Assembly (NCBI GenBank): GCA_944324165.1
Contig: CALUVG010000022.1
Span: forward strand, 1 to 32,331
Length of the DNA stretch: 32,331 nucleotides
From: Candidatus Gastranaerophilales bacterium
GTDB lineage: Bacteria; Cyanobacteriota; Vampirovibrionia; Gastranaerophilales; Gastranaerophilaceae
Direction of reading: 5' to 3'
Shown here: piece by piece, positions 8,580 to 18,400 of the stretch
Position numbering within the stretch: the first letter of the stretch is position 1
Layout of the letters: every line of letters begins with the position of its first letter
The notes under the pieces: model-generated
What the model was told of the DNA's origin: nothing
Seen by the model: the letters and a program-made list of their open reading frames with translations, nothing else
Databases searched by the model: none
Made by a program: the position numbers and the translations under genes

Positions 8580-9392
8580 TTGTTTCAACTTAAAACTAAT
8601 ATGTTAGGTCTGGTATCTAAAAAATTATTTGCCCCGTATCCCATTGCCAGAGGCAGTTTCCAACAACGCATGGCAAAAGCAAGAGAATATAATCAAGTCT
8701 TTTTTGAAAACATAAAAGACTCTTTTAAAGATAGAGAAATTACACCGGCTGTTTACCTTAAAAAACTTAAAGAGATTTTACCCGCAGGAATACACGCAGA
8801 AATATGTAATCTCCAAGACTATAAAGATTTTAGCAGTAATTCAATGATCTATCTAAAAACAGATAAATCCAACCGATTTTGTACATATCAGATAGTTGTT
8901 CCTTTTAATTACTATAGTAACAATATTCAAATAAATACAACAGGAACATTTATGCACGAAAATCAACACCTTTTTGATTTTATGCTTAACCCCAAAATAT
9001 TAAAAAGACGGGTTAATCTGGTAAATAATTCACAAAATTCATCCGAATATCTTGACTACTATAGAACAAAAATATATACCAAAAAGAATTTTTCAAGAAA
9101 AGATTTGAAAAATTTTCTAAAAAACAAACCGTTGGATGAACAAATAAATTTTCTGCAATTTTGCCGCTATCAGTTATATACAGAATATAATGCCTACAAA
9201 AACACTAATAAATATCAACACCAGATAGAAAATATATATTCAAAAGAAATATCATACAAAGAACAGCCGGCTAAATACGGTAAATTTCGTTTTAACACAA
9301 AGATCAAATACATTGAAACATTTCTTGGCGGTATTATTCAATCCGTAAGAGAAAGATTTGCCTTGCTAAATAATAAAAATTCTGTGCTATAA
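8580..9392 (+). CDS. Unrecognised protein with HExxH zinc-peptidase motif
   Basis: I do not recognise the family. The 270-residue frame carries [13 protein letters not shown], an HExxH motif with H126, E127 and H130 (numbered from the TTG), preceded by a strand-like NNIQINT. About 70 residues later [11 protein letters not shown] supplies E202, placed where a gluzincin third ligand could lie. A metallopeptidase fold is therefore plausible but unproven. There is no signal peptide or membrane segment, and the protein is basic. The start is uncertain: the TTG at 8580 has only a weak AGG, and an ATG at 8601 would give 263 residues. The frame ends 7 bp before smpB, whose promoter overlaps its 3' end. 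The segment [23 protein letters not shown] near the N-terminus would help find relatives. Confidence 0.7.
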   Translation: MFQLKTNMLGLVSKKLFAPYPIARGSFQQRMAKAREYNQVFFENIKDSFKDREITPAVYLKKLKEILPAGIHAEICNLQDYKDFSSNSMIYLKTDKSNRFCTYQIVVPFNYYSNNIQINTTGTFMHENQHLFDFMLNPKILKRRVNLVNNSQNSSEYLDYYRTKIYTKKNFSRKDLKNFLKNKPLDEQINFLQFCRYQLYTEYNAYKNTNKYQHQIENIYSKEISYKEQPAKYGKFRFNTKIKYIETFLGGIIQSVRERFALLNNKNSVL

Positions 9393-9393
9393 T
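9385..9393 (+). promoter_or_regulatory. Extended -10 promoter of smpB, predicted leaderless
   Basis: TGC-TATAAT (9385-9393) is an extended -10 with a perfect hexamer. A weak TTGCTA -35 lies at 9363-9368, 19 bp away. Six bases separate the -10 from the smpB ATG at 9400. The promoter lies inside the end of the preceding gene. Confidence 0.68.
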
Positions 9394-9399
9394 TGTTTT

Positions 9400-9852
9400 A
9401 TGGAAAGAAAAATAGTAACAACTAACAGAAAAGCTTTTCACGACTACACAATTTTTGAAAAATATGTAGCCGGTATTGTCTTGACAGGAACAGAAATAAA
9501 ATCTATCCGAAAAAATGCTATTAATCTGAAAGATAGTTTTTGCAAAATAGAAGATGGCGAAATATTTTTGTATAACTGCCATATCTCACCGTATGAACAA
9601 GGCAACCGCTACAACCATAAAGCAGACCGAACAAGAAAACTTCTCCTTACCAAAAAAGAAATTTTAAAAATGCTCGGTAAAATTAAAAAAGACGGTTATA
9701 CAATTGTACCTTTAGAAGTCTTTATTTCAAGAGGATTTGCCAAGGTTGAAATAGGACTTGCCAAAGGTAAAAAGCTACACGATAAACGTGATGATATAGC
9801 AAAAAAATCTGCAAACAGGGAAATGGAACGCGCCTCAAAAATAAAATGGTAA
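9400..9852 (+). CDS. smpB: SsrA-binding protein SmpB
   Basis: SmpB binds tmRNA and brings it to stalled ribosomes for trans-translation. The 150-residue protein is the normal length and shows the family hallmarks: the N-terminal [54 protein letters not shown], and the basic C-terminal tail [26 protein letters not shown] that enters the ribosomal A site. No ssrA gene was recognised in this window. The gene has no ribosome site and appears leaderless. It is followed by the formyltransferase gene after 67 bp. Confidence 0.97.
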   Translation: MERKIVTTNRKAFHDYTIFEKYVAGIVLTGTEIKSIRKNAINLKDSFCKIEDGEIFLYNCHISPYEQGNRYNHKADRTRKLLLTKKEILKMLGKIKKDGYTIVPLEVFISRGFAKVEIGLAKGKKLHDKRDDIAKKSANREMERASKIKW

Positions 9853-9857
9853 AAAAC

Positions 9858-9887
9858 TTGCCAAATACCTTAATATTAGAGTAAAAT
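9858..9887 (+). promoter_or_regulatory. Possible promoter of the formyltransferase gene
   Basis: TTGCCA (9858-9863), an 18-bp spacer and TAAAAT (9882-9887) precede the gene. The transcript would start near 9894 and include a CGGGG ribosome site at 9907-9911, eight bases before the ATG. Confidence 0.5.
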
Positions 9888-9919
9888 TCTTCTATAAGAT
9901 CAAATTCGGGGCTTATAAT

Positions 9920-10825
9920 ATGCGAGTTGTAATACTGGGCAAAGGTGAAATGCTTGCCAATTTAATAGAAGGTGCAATAGAAGCAGGAGCAAAAATTGTT
10001 GGAGTTTTCAGATATGAAAGAACAACTCTTTCTCCATTCAAATTATTTATAAGAGATTTTTTCACTACATCTCATGATTTAACTCTTATAAAACAATACA
10101 AATTATACGATATCAAATGTAATTCCGCCAATTCAGAGGAATTTCGAAAAGAATTGCTAAGACTTAATGTAGATGTTATGTTTGTAGGCACCTGGCGTGA
10201 AAGAATAAAAAAAGCAGTATATGATATACCCGTAATCGCAAGTATTAATGTACATCCGTCACTTTTACCCGCATACCGCGGTCCTAACCCTTATTTACAA
10301 ACTATAAAACATATGGAAAAATATTCAGGCGTAACTTTTCATCTAATGGATGAAAATTATGATACAGGTCCTATACTTGCTCAGGAAAAAGTGGATATTT
10401 TGCCCTGTGATACCGGCAAAGAACTTAAAGAAAAAACCGTATTTGCAGCCAGAGTTCTAATGACAGATATTCTAAAACGCCTGCAATTCGGGATTATAAG
10501 CCCGATAAAGCAGGATGAAAGAAAAGCTAGTTATTATCCCAATATTTCTCCTGACGAAATGATGCTTGATTTTACAAAGAAAACTGCCGAAGAAATGCAC
10601 GCACATATTCGGGCATTACATCCATGGCTGCCATGCTATGTAACAATCGGAAATAAATTTTTCATAACTAATCCTTATAAATTAAGAATTATCAAAAACG
10701 TTCATGCTGATGCAGGAAAAATTGTAGCCAAAAATGCAAGTACAATGACTCTTGTTATTGCCTGCAAAGGCGGCGATGCTCTTGAAATGAGCGGACTTAA
10801 ATTGTATAAAAAGAAATTAATTTAA
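9920..10825 (+). CDS. Formyltransferase, methionyl-tRNA formyltransferase-like
   Basis: The 301-residue protein has the formyl-transferase catalytic triad. N110 and H112 lie in INVHPSLLPAYRGPNPY and D148 in ENYDTGPIL. These would use 10-formyl-tetrahydrofolate to formylate an amino group. The C-terminal part (about 205-301) resembles the Fmt C-terminal domain, with MMLDFTKKTAEEMHAHIRALHPWLPCYV. The N-terminus MRVVILGKGEMLANLIEGAIEAGA and the GTWRERI loop differ from classical Fmt, which has a GTPEFA start and a YGxxLP loop. It may therefore be a paralogue, for example acting on an amino sugar. The length suits either role. It follows smpB and is convergent with tsf across a shared terminator. 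Confidence 0.8.
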   Translation: MRVVILGKGEMLANLIEGAIEAGAKIVGVFRYERTTLSPFKLFIRDFFTTSHDLTLIKQYKLYDIKCNSANSEEFRKELLRLNVDVMFVGTWRERIKKAVYDIPVIASINVHPSLLPAYRGPNPYLQTIKHMEKYSGVTFHLMDENYDTGPILAQEKVDILPCDTGKELKEKTVFAARVLMTDILKRLQFGIISPIKQDERKASYYPNISPDEMMLDFTKKTAEEMHAHIRALHPWLPCYVTIGNKFFITNPYKLRIIKNVHADAGKIVAKNASTMTLVIACKGGDALEMSGLKLYKKKLI

Positions 10826-10861
10826 GTAATATCAAATTTCAAGACAAGAAATGTTAATATA

Positions 10862-10905
10862 AAAAATTCAGTCCGAATAAATCTATTCAGACTGAATTTT
10901 TATTT
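10862..10905. terminator. Bidirectional terminator between the formyltransferase gene and tsf
   Basis: A 12-bp stem (AAAAATTCAGTC pairing with GACTGAATTTTT) continues, after one mismatch, into a GAATA/TATTC stem with a 4-nt loop. T-runs follow on both strands, so it can end transcripts of both convergent genes. Confidence 0.88.
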
Positions 10906-10926
10906 TTAAAGCTTAAATTTAATTAT

Positions 10927-11790
10927 TTAGCCTTTAACCTGACTCATAACTTCTTCAGCAAAGTTATCCTGACGTTTTTCAAGTCCTTCACCAAGTACAT
11001 ATCTTGTGAATTTTTCAACTGTCAATTTACCTTCAATCAACTGACCTACTGTGATATCAGGATTTTTGATAAACGGTTGTTCAAGAAGAACGCGACCTGC
11101 CATAAGTTTATTTACACGACCTTCAACAATTTTTGCTCTGATTGCTTCAGGCTTTTTCAACAGGTCTTCTTTACCCATTTCTATTTCTGTTTCGTGATCT
11201 ATAACTGATTGAGGAATTTCACTTCTTGAAATAAATTCAGGAGCAGAAGATGCAATGTGCAAACAAATATCATTCATCAATTCTGCATCTTTTTTATCAG
11301 TTTTGATTAAAACGCCGATTTTACCATTGTGAATGTATGATGCTGTATTGCCTTCATAGCGTACAAATCTTCTGAATGTAATTTTTTCACCGATAGATGC
11401 GATTTTTTCTTTAATAACTTCAGAAATAACTTTTCCGCATTTAGGGCAAGTTGCAGCCAATAAAGCATCTACATCTGCAGGATTAGAGTCTGCAACCATT
11501 TCAGCAAGACCGTTTGTTAATTCTTTAAATTCTTCATTCTTAGCTACGAAATCTGTTTCGCAGTTAACTTCTACCATAGCACCTGCATTATCAAGAATAG
11601 CTGATGCCACAAGTCCTTCAGCAGCAATTCTGCCCATTTTTTTATCAGCAGACGCCATACCTTTTTGACGAAGAACTTCCATTGCTTTTTCCATATCACC
11701 GTCAGTTTCAACTAATGCTTTTTTAGCATCCATCATACCTGCACCGGTTTTGTCACGAAGTTCTTTTACCATTTGAGCCGTAATGTTCAT
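10927..11790 (-). CDS. tsf: Elongation factor Ts
   Basis: EF-Ts is the guanine-nucleotide exchange factor for EF-Tu. The 287-residue protein has an N-terminal UBA-like domain (MNITAQMVKELRDKTGAGMMDAKKAL), the family signature VNCETDFVAKNEEF at about 75-88, and two core repeats. The start at 11790 is chosen over a longer frame beginning at 11841 because GGAGAG lies 7-8 nt upstream and homologues start at this point. An oddity is a CPKC motif at residues 115-118, in the loop joining the first core subdomain; the second half of a zinc site is not evident. It follows rpsB after 123 bp, the usual order. Confidence 0.97.
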   Translation of the reverse strand: MNITAQMVKELRDKTGAGMMDAKKALVETDGDMEKAMEVLRQKGMASADKKMGRIAAEGLVASAILDNAGAMVEVNCETDFVAKNEEFKELTNGLAEMVADSNPADVDALLAATCPKCGKVISEVIKEKIASIGEKITFRRFVRYEGNTASYIHNGKIGVLIKTDKKDAELMNDICLHIASSAPEFISRSEIPQSVIDHETEIEMGKEDLLKKPEAIRAKIVEGRVNKLMAGRVLLEQPFIKNPDITVGQLIEGKLTVEKFTRYVLGEGLEKRQDNFAEEVMSQVKG

Positions 11791-11913
11791 TAATTTCTCT
11801 CCTTTATTTAAGGGAAATAAAGAAATAAGGAAATAGGGCATTACATATTTAAAAATGTTTTAATTTACCCCTTCTTTCCTTGTTCCTTTTCTTTCCTTAT
11901 TTTTAACTATTAA
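11791..11913. other. rpsB-tsf spacer with purine-rich tract
   Basis: On the minus (sense) strand this 123-bp spacer carries GGAAAG-type purine repeats close to rpsB, followed by an AT-rich stretch and the tsf ribosome site. The repeats resemble unused ribosome sites. No hairpin terminator is evident, so the two genes are probably cotranscribed. Confidence 0.5.
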
Positions 11914-12699
11914 TTATTCAACTGTCACTTCTTCTTGTTTAACTTCTTCAGTATTAACGCCGGCATCTTCAGCCTTTATTTCTTCAATTTTAGCTGTTTT
12001 GTTAGCGTTATTTTCTTTCAACTGTTTACCTTCAAGAACTGCATCTGCAAGTCTGGAAGTTATTAGTTTAATTGAGCGGATAGCATCATCATTACCTGGA
12101 ATGATATAGTTAATTCCATCCGGATCAGCATTTGTATCAGCAAGACAAATTACCGGAATATTCAGTTTATTAGCTTCTTTAATAGCAATTAGTTCTTTTT
12201 TCTGGTCAATAATAAAGATTAAGTCAGGAAGACCTCTCATATCTTTAATACCGCCTAATGTCTTGCTTAATTTACCTAATTCACGGTTCAATCTTGCAAT
12301 TTCTTTTTTAGGAAGTTTTTCAGCGTGACCTGAATTCATAAAATCTTCCAATTCTCTGAGTTTGCTTACACGGCTTCTAATTGTATCAAAGTTAGTAAGC
12401 ATACCACCTAACCATCTTCTGTTGATATAATAAGCGCCGGCTCTTTTAGCTTCTTCTGCTACGACTTCGGCAGCTTGTTTTTTAGTACCGACAAAAAGAA
12501 TGTTTTTATTACGTGCGGCATATTCTCTTACTACTGCATAAGCTTCATCCAGTAAATCAGTAGTTTTACGTAAATCAATTACATAAATACCATTTCTTGC
12601 ACCGTAGATATACGGTTTCATTTTAGGGTTCCATCTTTGTGTCTGGTGTCCGAAATGTACACCTGCTTCTAAAAGTTCAATCATAGATGCTGTTGGCAT
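11914..12699 (-). CDS. rpsB: 30S ribosomal protein S2
   Basis: The 261-residue protein matches uS2 throughout: [38 protein letters not shown] at the N-terminus, [22 protein letters not shown], and [34 protein letters not shown]2 binds late in assembly of the small subunit, near S1. The C-terminal tail (about 230-261) is acidic and low in complexity. The start has a strong AAGGAG ribosome site. It is the first gene of the rpsB-tsf operon and is divergent from rsgA, another ribosome-assembly factor. Confidence 0.98.
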   Translation of the reverse strand: MPTASMIELLEAGVHFGHQTQRWNPKMKPYIYGARNGIYVIDLRKTTDLLDEAYAVVREYAARNKNILFVGTKKQAAEVVAEEAKRAGAYYINRRWLGGMLTNFDTIRSRVSKLRELEDFMNSGHAEKLPKKEIARLNRELGKLSKTLGGIKDMRGLPDLIFIIDQKKELIAIKEANKLNIPVICLADTNADPDGINYIIPGNDDAIRSIKLITSRLADAVLEGKQLKENNANKTAKIEEIKAEDAGVNTEEVKQEEVTVE

Positions 12700-12951
12700 C
12701 GTTTTTCTCCTTATATTAAATGTATTGTACTACGGGCTAAACAGTCCCATCCGTGCGGATTTTAGTATTCTTTTCTGATATCTTTTCCTACAAAGGACTA
12801 GGGCAAAACCTATCGGACTAGTATAACCAATATAATAATAGTACAAAAATATAATTCTGCAAAGTGATTGTGTAATTATGTTACAGAACGTGATTAAATA
12901 TGTTTTTTATAAATACTTTACTTTAATTGTTTATGTTAAGATAATTCAGGT
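12700..12951 (-). promoter_or_regulatory. rpsB leader region with candidate alternative RNA pairing
   Basis: This 252-bp gap between divergent rpsB and rsgA holds a long potential rpsB leader. On the minus strand the heptamer CTAGTCC occurs twice, 20 nt apart (12815-12821 and 12795-12801). A downstream GGGACTG contains GGACT (12743-12747), able to pair with AGTCC of either copy. An ATCC/GGAT hairpin lies just upstream of that segment. Mutually exclusive pairing would suit autogenous control by S2, known in other bacteria, but this is inference. Possible -10 boxes are TATTAT and TATACT (12820-12825); the -35 is unclear. Confidence 0.4.
12917..12945 (+). promoter_or_regulatory. rsgA promoter, predicted leaderless
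   Basis: TTTACT (12917-12922), a 17-bp spacer and GATAAT (12940-12945) are followed by six bases and the rsgA ATG at 12952. The AGG right against the ATG is too close to serve as a ribosome site. Confidence 0.65.
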
Positions 12952-13947
12952 ATGAACACAGGACAAATTTACAAAATTCATTCTGATTTCTATTTTATTG
13001 ATGACGGAGCCGGAGGTACTGTCTGTAAAATCCGTGAAGTTCTGAAAAAACGCAAAGAAAAAATTCTGGTTGGTGATTTTGTTGAATATAATAACGGAGT
13101 TATAGAAAATATTATTCCGCGACAAAATTTTATTTCGCGTCCGAGTGTGGCAAACATTGACCAGATTATTATTGTTTCAGCTTTAAAAGAACCTGATTTA
13201 AACTTGAAACAACTGGACAGATATATCGCGCTTGCAAAATATTATCAAATTAATACAAAACTATGCTTTAACAAAAATGACCTGAAATGGGACAGACATT
13301 TAAAAGATAAAATTACACAAATTTATAAACCTATGGGATTTGATGTGGTATATACGTCTGCAACAGAGCATTCAGGAATTAAAGCGTTTGAAAAACTTTT
13401 AAAAAACAAAACGAGTGTACTATGTGGAAATTCCGGTGTAGGCAAATCCAGCCTCATTAATGCAATAAATCCCGAATTAAATCTCAAAACAAAGGCTGTA
13501 AGCGACAAATTGCGAAGAGGCACACATACAACCAGACATTGTGAAATAATAAAACTAAATGAAACTTCAAGAATTGTTGATACTCCCGGATTCAGTAATG
13601 TGAAATTTGATTTCATCATGCCTGCCGATGTCGATAAATTGTTTGATGATATTTATAAATATTCAAACAAGTGCAAATACAGCGACTGCCTGCATATACA
13701 CGAAGATGGCTGCAATGTGCTTGCTAACATAGAAAAAATATCCCCCTCCAGATATGAAAGCTATCTTGACTTTATTGAAGAAGCCAGAGACTACAAGGAA
13801 TTAGTAAAATATGAAGGTTTAAAAACTGAAAATTTCAAAAAACATATAAATGATAAAGCAATAGTTAAAATAAGCGAAAAAAAACGCAGAAGTTCACGCA
13901 GAAAAATCAATCAAAATATATATAAGGACTTGGAAGAAGATGAATAA
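12952..13947 (+). CDS. rsgA: Ribosome small-subunit-dependent GTPase A (RsgA/YjeQ)
   Basis: RsgA is a circularly permuted GTPase that checks late 30S maturation. The 331-residue protein has an N-terminal OB-fold (about 1-75). The GTPase motifs come in permuted order: G4 NKND at 107-110, G1 GNSGVGKSS at 161-169, and G3 DTPG at about 209-212. The C-terminal zinc knuckle has C241, C246, H248 and C254, the family's C-x4-C-x-H-x5-C spacing. The C-terminal tail is strongly basic. It is the first gene of an overlapping operon with the prenyl synthase and DUF212 genes, and overlaps the next gene by 8 nt. Confidence 0.97.
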   Translation: MNTGQIYKIHSDFYFIDDGAGGTVCKIREVLKKRKEKILVGDFVEYNNGVIENIIPRQNFISRPSVANIDQIIIVSALKEPDLNLKQLDRYIALAKYYQINTKLCFNKNDLKWDRHLKDKITQIYKPMGFDVVYTSATEHSGIKAFEKLLKNKTSVLCGNSGVGKSSLINAINPELNLKTKAVSDKLRRGTHTTRHCEIIKLNETSRIVDTPGFSNVKFDFIMPADVDKLFDDIYKYSNKCKYSDCLHIHEDGCNVLANIEKISPSRYESYLDFIEEARDYKELVKYEGLKTENFKKHINDKAIVKISEKKRRSSRRKINQNIYKDLEEDE

Positions 13948-14833
13948 ACACAAATTAACAATGAATGAATTTATTGAAATTGTAAACAAAAAACTGGATG
14001 AATATTTGATTATTCAGTATCCTGAAGATTTATTTAAATCTATGAGATATACTGTTTTGTTGCCCGGCAAACGTCTCAGACCGGTTATGTGTCTTGAAAC
14101 CTGTCAGATGTTAGGAGGAGATTTTCAAGATGCAATACCGACAGCCTGTGCTATTGAAATGCTGCATGCACAAACTTTAATTCATGATGACCTTCCTTGC
14201 ATGGATAATGATGACTTTAGACGAGGTCAGCCAACCAATCATAAAAAATTTGGAGAATCTACAGCTGTGCTTGCTGGTGATGCACTGCTGACTTTCGCGC
14301 CGCAGATAATATTAAAATTTTCCCAAAATTTAACTCCTGAAACACAACTCAAAATATTAAACGAGTATGTACAATATGCCGGAGCTTACGGGGTAATTGC
14401 AGGTCAGGTCGTCGACATTGAAAGTGAAGGCGGAAAAATACAATCAAACAAAGAAGAAACATTAAAATATATACATATTCATAAAACATCAGATTTGTTC
14501 AAACTATCAATACGAACCGGTGCCATAATTGCCGGTGCCGATACTGAAAAACTGTCAATTCTTACAAATTTTGCAGAAAAATTAGGACTTGCTTTCCAAA
14601 TAGCAGATGATATTCTGGATGAAACTGCAACATTTGAAACGCTTGGAAAAACTCCGGGCAAAGATAAAAATGCAGGAAAACTAACATATGTAAGTCTTCA
14701 TGGCATTGATAATGCAAAATGTAAACTTACTTGCCTTTTCAATGAATGTTATGATATACTGAAACAGTATGAAATTGAATCACAAGTATTTACTGATATA
14801 ATTGAAGGAATAAAACAAAGAGTAAAAATATGA
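13940..14833 (+). CDS. ispA: Polyprenyl (farnesyl/geranylgeranyl) diphosphate synthase
   Basis: The enzyme condenses isopentenyl diphosphate with allylic diphosphates. The 297-residue protein contains LLPGKRLRPVM with the substrate-binding GKR. The first aspartate-rich motif is DDLPCMD (83-89, DDx4D), followed by FRRGQPTNH, and the second is DDILD (223-227). The DDx4D form fits bacterial short-chain synthases, making C15 or C20 products. Chain length cannot be settled by eye. The ATG overlaps the end of rsgA by 8 nt, and the TGA overlaps the next ATG by 4 nt, so translation is probably coupled. I recall crtE-type genes beside DUF212 genes in cyanobacteria, which fits the inferred lineage. Confidence 0.93.
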   Translation: MNKHKLTMNEFIEIVNKKLDEYLIIQYPEDLFKSMRYTVLLPGKRLRPVMCLETCQMLGGDFQDAIPTACAIEMLHAQTLIHDDLPCMDNDDFRRGQPTNHKKFGESTAVLAGDALLTFAPQIILKFSQNLTPETQLKILNEYVQYAGAYGVIAGQVVDIESEGGKIQSNKEETLKYIHIHKTSDLFKLSIRTGAIIAGADTEKLSILTNFAEKLGLAFQIADDILDETATFETLGKTPGKDKNAGKLTYVSLHGIDNAKCKLTCLFNECYDILKQYEIESQVFTDIIEGIKQRVKI

Positions 14834-15294
14834 TTACAAATATAGCAAACACAGGTTATGAAGCACTAGCTGCAGGTTTATTAGCAGCATTCAGCGCACA
14901 AATTTTAAAATTTATCATCTTTACTCTGAAAACAAAAAAAATAAATTTCAAAATATTTTCAACTACCGGAGGAATGCCAAGTTCTCATTCTGCCGGTGTT
15001 ATGAGTTTATCTATGGCTACAGGATTAATCAGCGGCTTTGACAGTATGGTCTTTGCTGTAGCATTCGGGTATGCTTTGATCACGATGTATGATGCTGCCG
15101 GCTTAAGACGTGCCGCAGGTAAAACGGCGGCCTGTCTAAATAGAATGATGGATGACTTTTATAAACATGATGTCCAGGCTATAGGAGGTAAATTAAAAGA
15201 ACTTCTGGGACATACTCCTCTTGAAGTAATCGCAGGTGCCTTCTTTGGTATTGGAATAGCTTACTGGCTGCACTTTATTTTTCTGGGTGCTTAA
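14830..15294 (+). CDS. Divergent PAP2-family membrane protein (DUF212)
   Basis: The 154-residue protein has four or so membrane segments and the DUF212 core FSTTGGMPSSHSAGVMSLSMATG, then YDAAGLRRAAGKTA with the conserved basic residues. Its relation to PAP2 acid phosphatases rests on the SSHSA and RR segments. Members are thought to dephosphorylate lipid or prenyl phosphates, but the function is not well established. Placement directly after a prenyl diphosphate synthase, with a 4-nt ATGA overlap, supports a role on a prenyl phosphate. No terminator is obvious after it. Confidence 0.88.
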   Translation: MITNIANTGYEALAAGLLAAFSAQILKFIIFTLKTKKINFKIFSTTGGMPSSHSAGVMSLSMATGLISGFDSMVFAVAFGYALITMYDAAGLRRAAGKTAACLNRMMDDFYKHDVQAIGGKLKELLGHTPLEVIAGAFFGIGIAYWLHFIFLGA

Positions 15295-15355
15295 TGTTTT
15301 GTTATAAACTTGCCTTTTTAAAATATTTGTGTAATAATGTAAGTGTTGCGGGCTT

Positions 15356-15376
15356 ATAGATACTAAAAATATCTAT
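15356..15376 (+). promoter_or_regulatory. Perfect 7-bp dyad upstream of the SNF2 gene
   Basis: ATAGATA (15356-15362), seven bases, then TATCTAT (15370-15376) form a perfect inverted repeat about 35 bp before the putative -10 of the SNF2 gene. It could be an operator or a weak hairpin; nothing distinguishes the two. Confidence 0.35.
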
Positions 15377-15410
15377 ATTCAGAAATTAAACCCTTAGGTA
15401 AAAGAAAGAT

Positions 15411-15416
15411 TATACT
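15411..15416 (+). promoter_or_regulatory. -10 of the SNF2 gene, near-leaderless
   Basis: TATACT lies eight bases before the ATG at 15425, so the transcript would start within about two bases of the start codon. The -35 is poor, and no ribosome site precedes the ATG. Confidence 0.45.
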
Positions 15417-15424
15417 CTAACCAA

Positions 15425-18400
15425 ATGAGTGTTCCGAAATTTAATTACAAGTATATAAAAGATCGAGCAAGTGCCGGCAGCTGGCGCAGAGGTTATGAAT
15501 ACCATACAAAAGATATGGTATTTGATACTTATCCTGAAAAAAATTTCTATATGGGCAAAGTTAAAGGAAATTTTCAGGATCATTATAATACAGATTTAAT
15601 TTTCAAAAAAAATAAAGTTGAAGCCAGATGCAATTGCCCGCTAAAAGAAGAATGGTGTAAACACGCTGTTGCCGTAGCTTTACGTGCTATTGATGAACAC
15701 GCATATGAAGATTGGCTTGAGACAAAATATGGAATGGAATTCGACTTTCCTGATGAAAATACAGCACTGACTGAAGAACCGGACGGTAATTATCTGTTCC
15801 ACTTCAACGCAAAACGTAAAGCAAATTATTTCTCAATCCTTGTTCGTTCTCGAGAAACAGGAAAAGTCGTAAGACAAATTGAACCTATTCTGCGCGCATT
15901 AATTGAAGCACAAAAACAAGACCCGACTTTTAAACTAAACAACTCGCAAAAAGTAGAATTAGCAATCTTCCAGCAGCTTTTAAAAATTTCCCGTCAGGAT
16001 AAAAAAGCCGGATGGTATGATATTCCGATAACTAAATTCGGGCATATGTTTACACTTCTGGCAATGGCTGACGAAGTTCTGGATGAAAAAACTAAAGACC
16101 GTTTGAAGTTTACAAATGAAGAATGGAAACTGGTCCTGTATGTAAATACTTCTCAGGCAGGTAATATTATGCTTTCACTTGAATGGCAGCGCCCGAATAG
16201 TGATGATGTTTACCCGTTTGAAGAAGTCCGATATTTCTCAAGACATCTGAAGTGGGGACGATATAAAAATATTATTTTCCCAACAAATGTCGCAATGCAG
16301 TCTTTGCCTCAAAATCTGTTGAAATCCTCATTTACAGATCTGAAAGATGCTGACGGAGGGAAATTCATTTATGAAGAATTACCTAAACTTCAAGAAATAA
16401 TGGAAGTTGAAATTGCAGAAAATATCAGCAAATTAATGCTGGAAGAACGTCCGCCTATAAAAATTGTAACTATGGGAATTGATTACGACCAGTCACTTAA
16501 AGCCTCTCTGGAATTCGATTATGACGGCGTACGTGTTCCATATTCCAAATTAACTGACAAATCACCGTACATAACTATCAAAAAACAAGGTGATGACTTT
16601 GTTTACTGGATAAAACGCAATCTTAAACATGAACAAGAGGCTTATAATATGCTGCTGGCTTGTCGTTTTATTCCTATGCAGACTAACAACCTTGCGCTTG
16701 AAAAAGAAAATGCAATAGATTTTTACAACTATTACATAAAACAGGCAGGTGAAAATTGGAAATTTGTGGAAAAAGATGATATGTCATTTTTCAAACTTCT
16801 TGATAATCCGTTTGAATTATGCGCAAAAATAGATTTTAGCGAAGAAACGCAGGATAGTTTTGAAGTATTTCTATACGGACGTGTTGGCGAAGAAATTATC
16901 AGCTTTGATGAAATTTATGAAACAATCCAGAGCGGCGAAAAATACAGCAGAATAAGAAGTCTGGGCTTTGTAGAATATCCGGCTCAGGATATTTACAGTC
17001 TGTTGAGAACATTCAATTCTTTTGACGTATTTCGCAATCCGGACAATAAGTTTATTGTAAAAACTTATCGCGCAGGCTTGATAAGTGAAATGAAAAACTT
17101 AAACGTGAAACTGGAATTAAGTGATAACTTTGAAAAATTCTGGTCACAAATGTCATCATTCTCAGCTTCTGATGATCTGAAACTTCCTGAAGGTATTAAT
17201 GCAGAATTCAGAGAATATCAGCTTAAAGGATTTGGCTGGTTGTGGTTTATGTACAAATACGGGCTTAACGGAATTCTGGCTGATGATATGGGGCTCGGGA
17301 AAACTCTTCAGGCTTTAACAGTGCTGCAAAAAGCAAAAGAAGAAGACGGGGCGCAGCCTACTCTTGTAATCTGTCCGACAACTGTTGTGTTTAACTGGGA
17401 ATCTGAAATTCAAAAATTTGCTCCGACACTAAGCTGTCTAAAATTGGCAGGTACAGAACGAAAACAGTTATTTAAAGACATTCCGAATTATGATGTTGTA
17501 ATTACAAGTTATGCACTTGTCCGCCGCGATATTAATAAATTACAGGAATATAATTTCAGATATATTATTCTTGATGAATCGCAAAATATCAAAAATGCAC
17601 TTTCGCAAACGGCACAGGCGGTTAAAAAATTAAATGCCCCGCATAAACTTGCGCTGTCAGGTACCCCTATTGAAAATAAACTTGAAGAATTGTGGTCTGT
17701 ATTTGATTTTCTAATGCCGGGATTTTTATTTAATATGTCTGAATTTAACCAGCGTTACGTAAACCCGATTATGGAACGTGCCGACAAAACAGTTGAAAAA
17801 CGTCTCAAACTTCAAATTTATCCGTTCATCCTGCGCCGAATGAAACGCGATGTCGCAAAAGATTTACCTGATAAAGTAGAAAATATTGCTTACTGCGAAC
17901 TCACTGATGAACAAAAAGATTTTTACTTACAAGTTCTTGACAGTACAAAAGAAGAATTATTCAAAAGTATTGAACAAAACGGTCTTGAAAAAAGCAGACT
18001 TTCAATCTTCTCGGCGTTGCTTAGATTGCGTCAAATCTGCTGTCATCCACGGCTTTATGATAAAGAAAATGTTAAACATATCACTTCATCCGGCAAGTTT
18101 GAAAAACTTAAATCAATGCTTGAAGAAATTATTTCAGAAGGTCACAGAATACTTTTATTCAGCCAATTTGTCGATATGCTGGATATTGTAAAAGCATGGC
18201 TTGAACGCGAAGGTATTAAATATGAATACCTGACCGGTAAAACAAAAGACAGACAGGCTGCAGTTGAAAACTTTAACAACAACCCGACAATTCCAATATT
18301 CCTGATAAGTCTTAAAGCCGGCGGTACAGGATTGAACCTGACAGGAGCAGATTATGTAATCCATTACGACCCGTGGTGGAATCCTGCAGTTGAAGATCAA

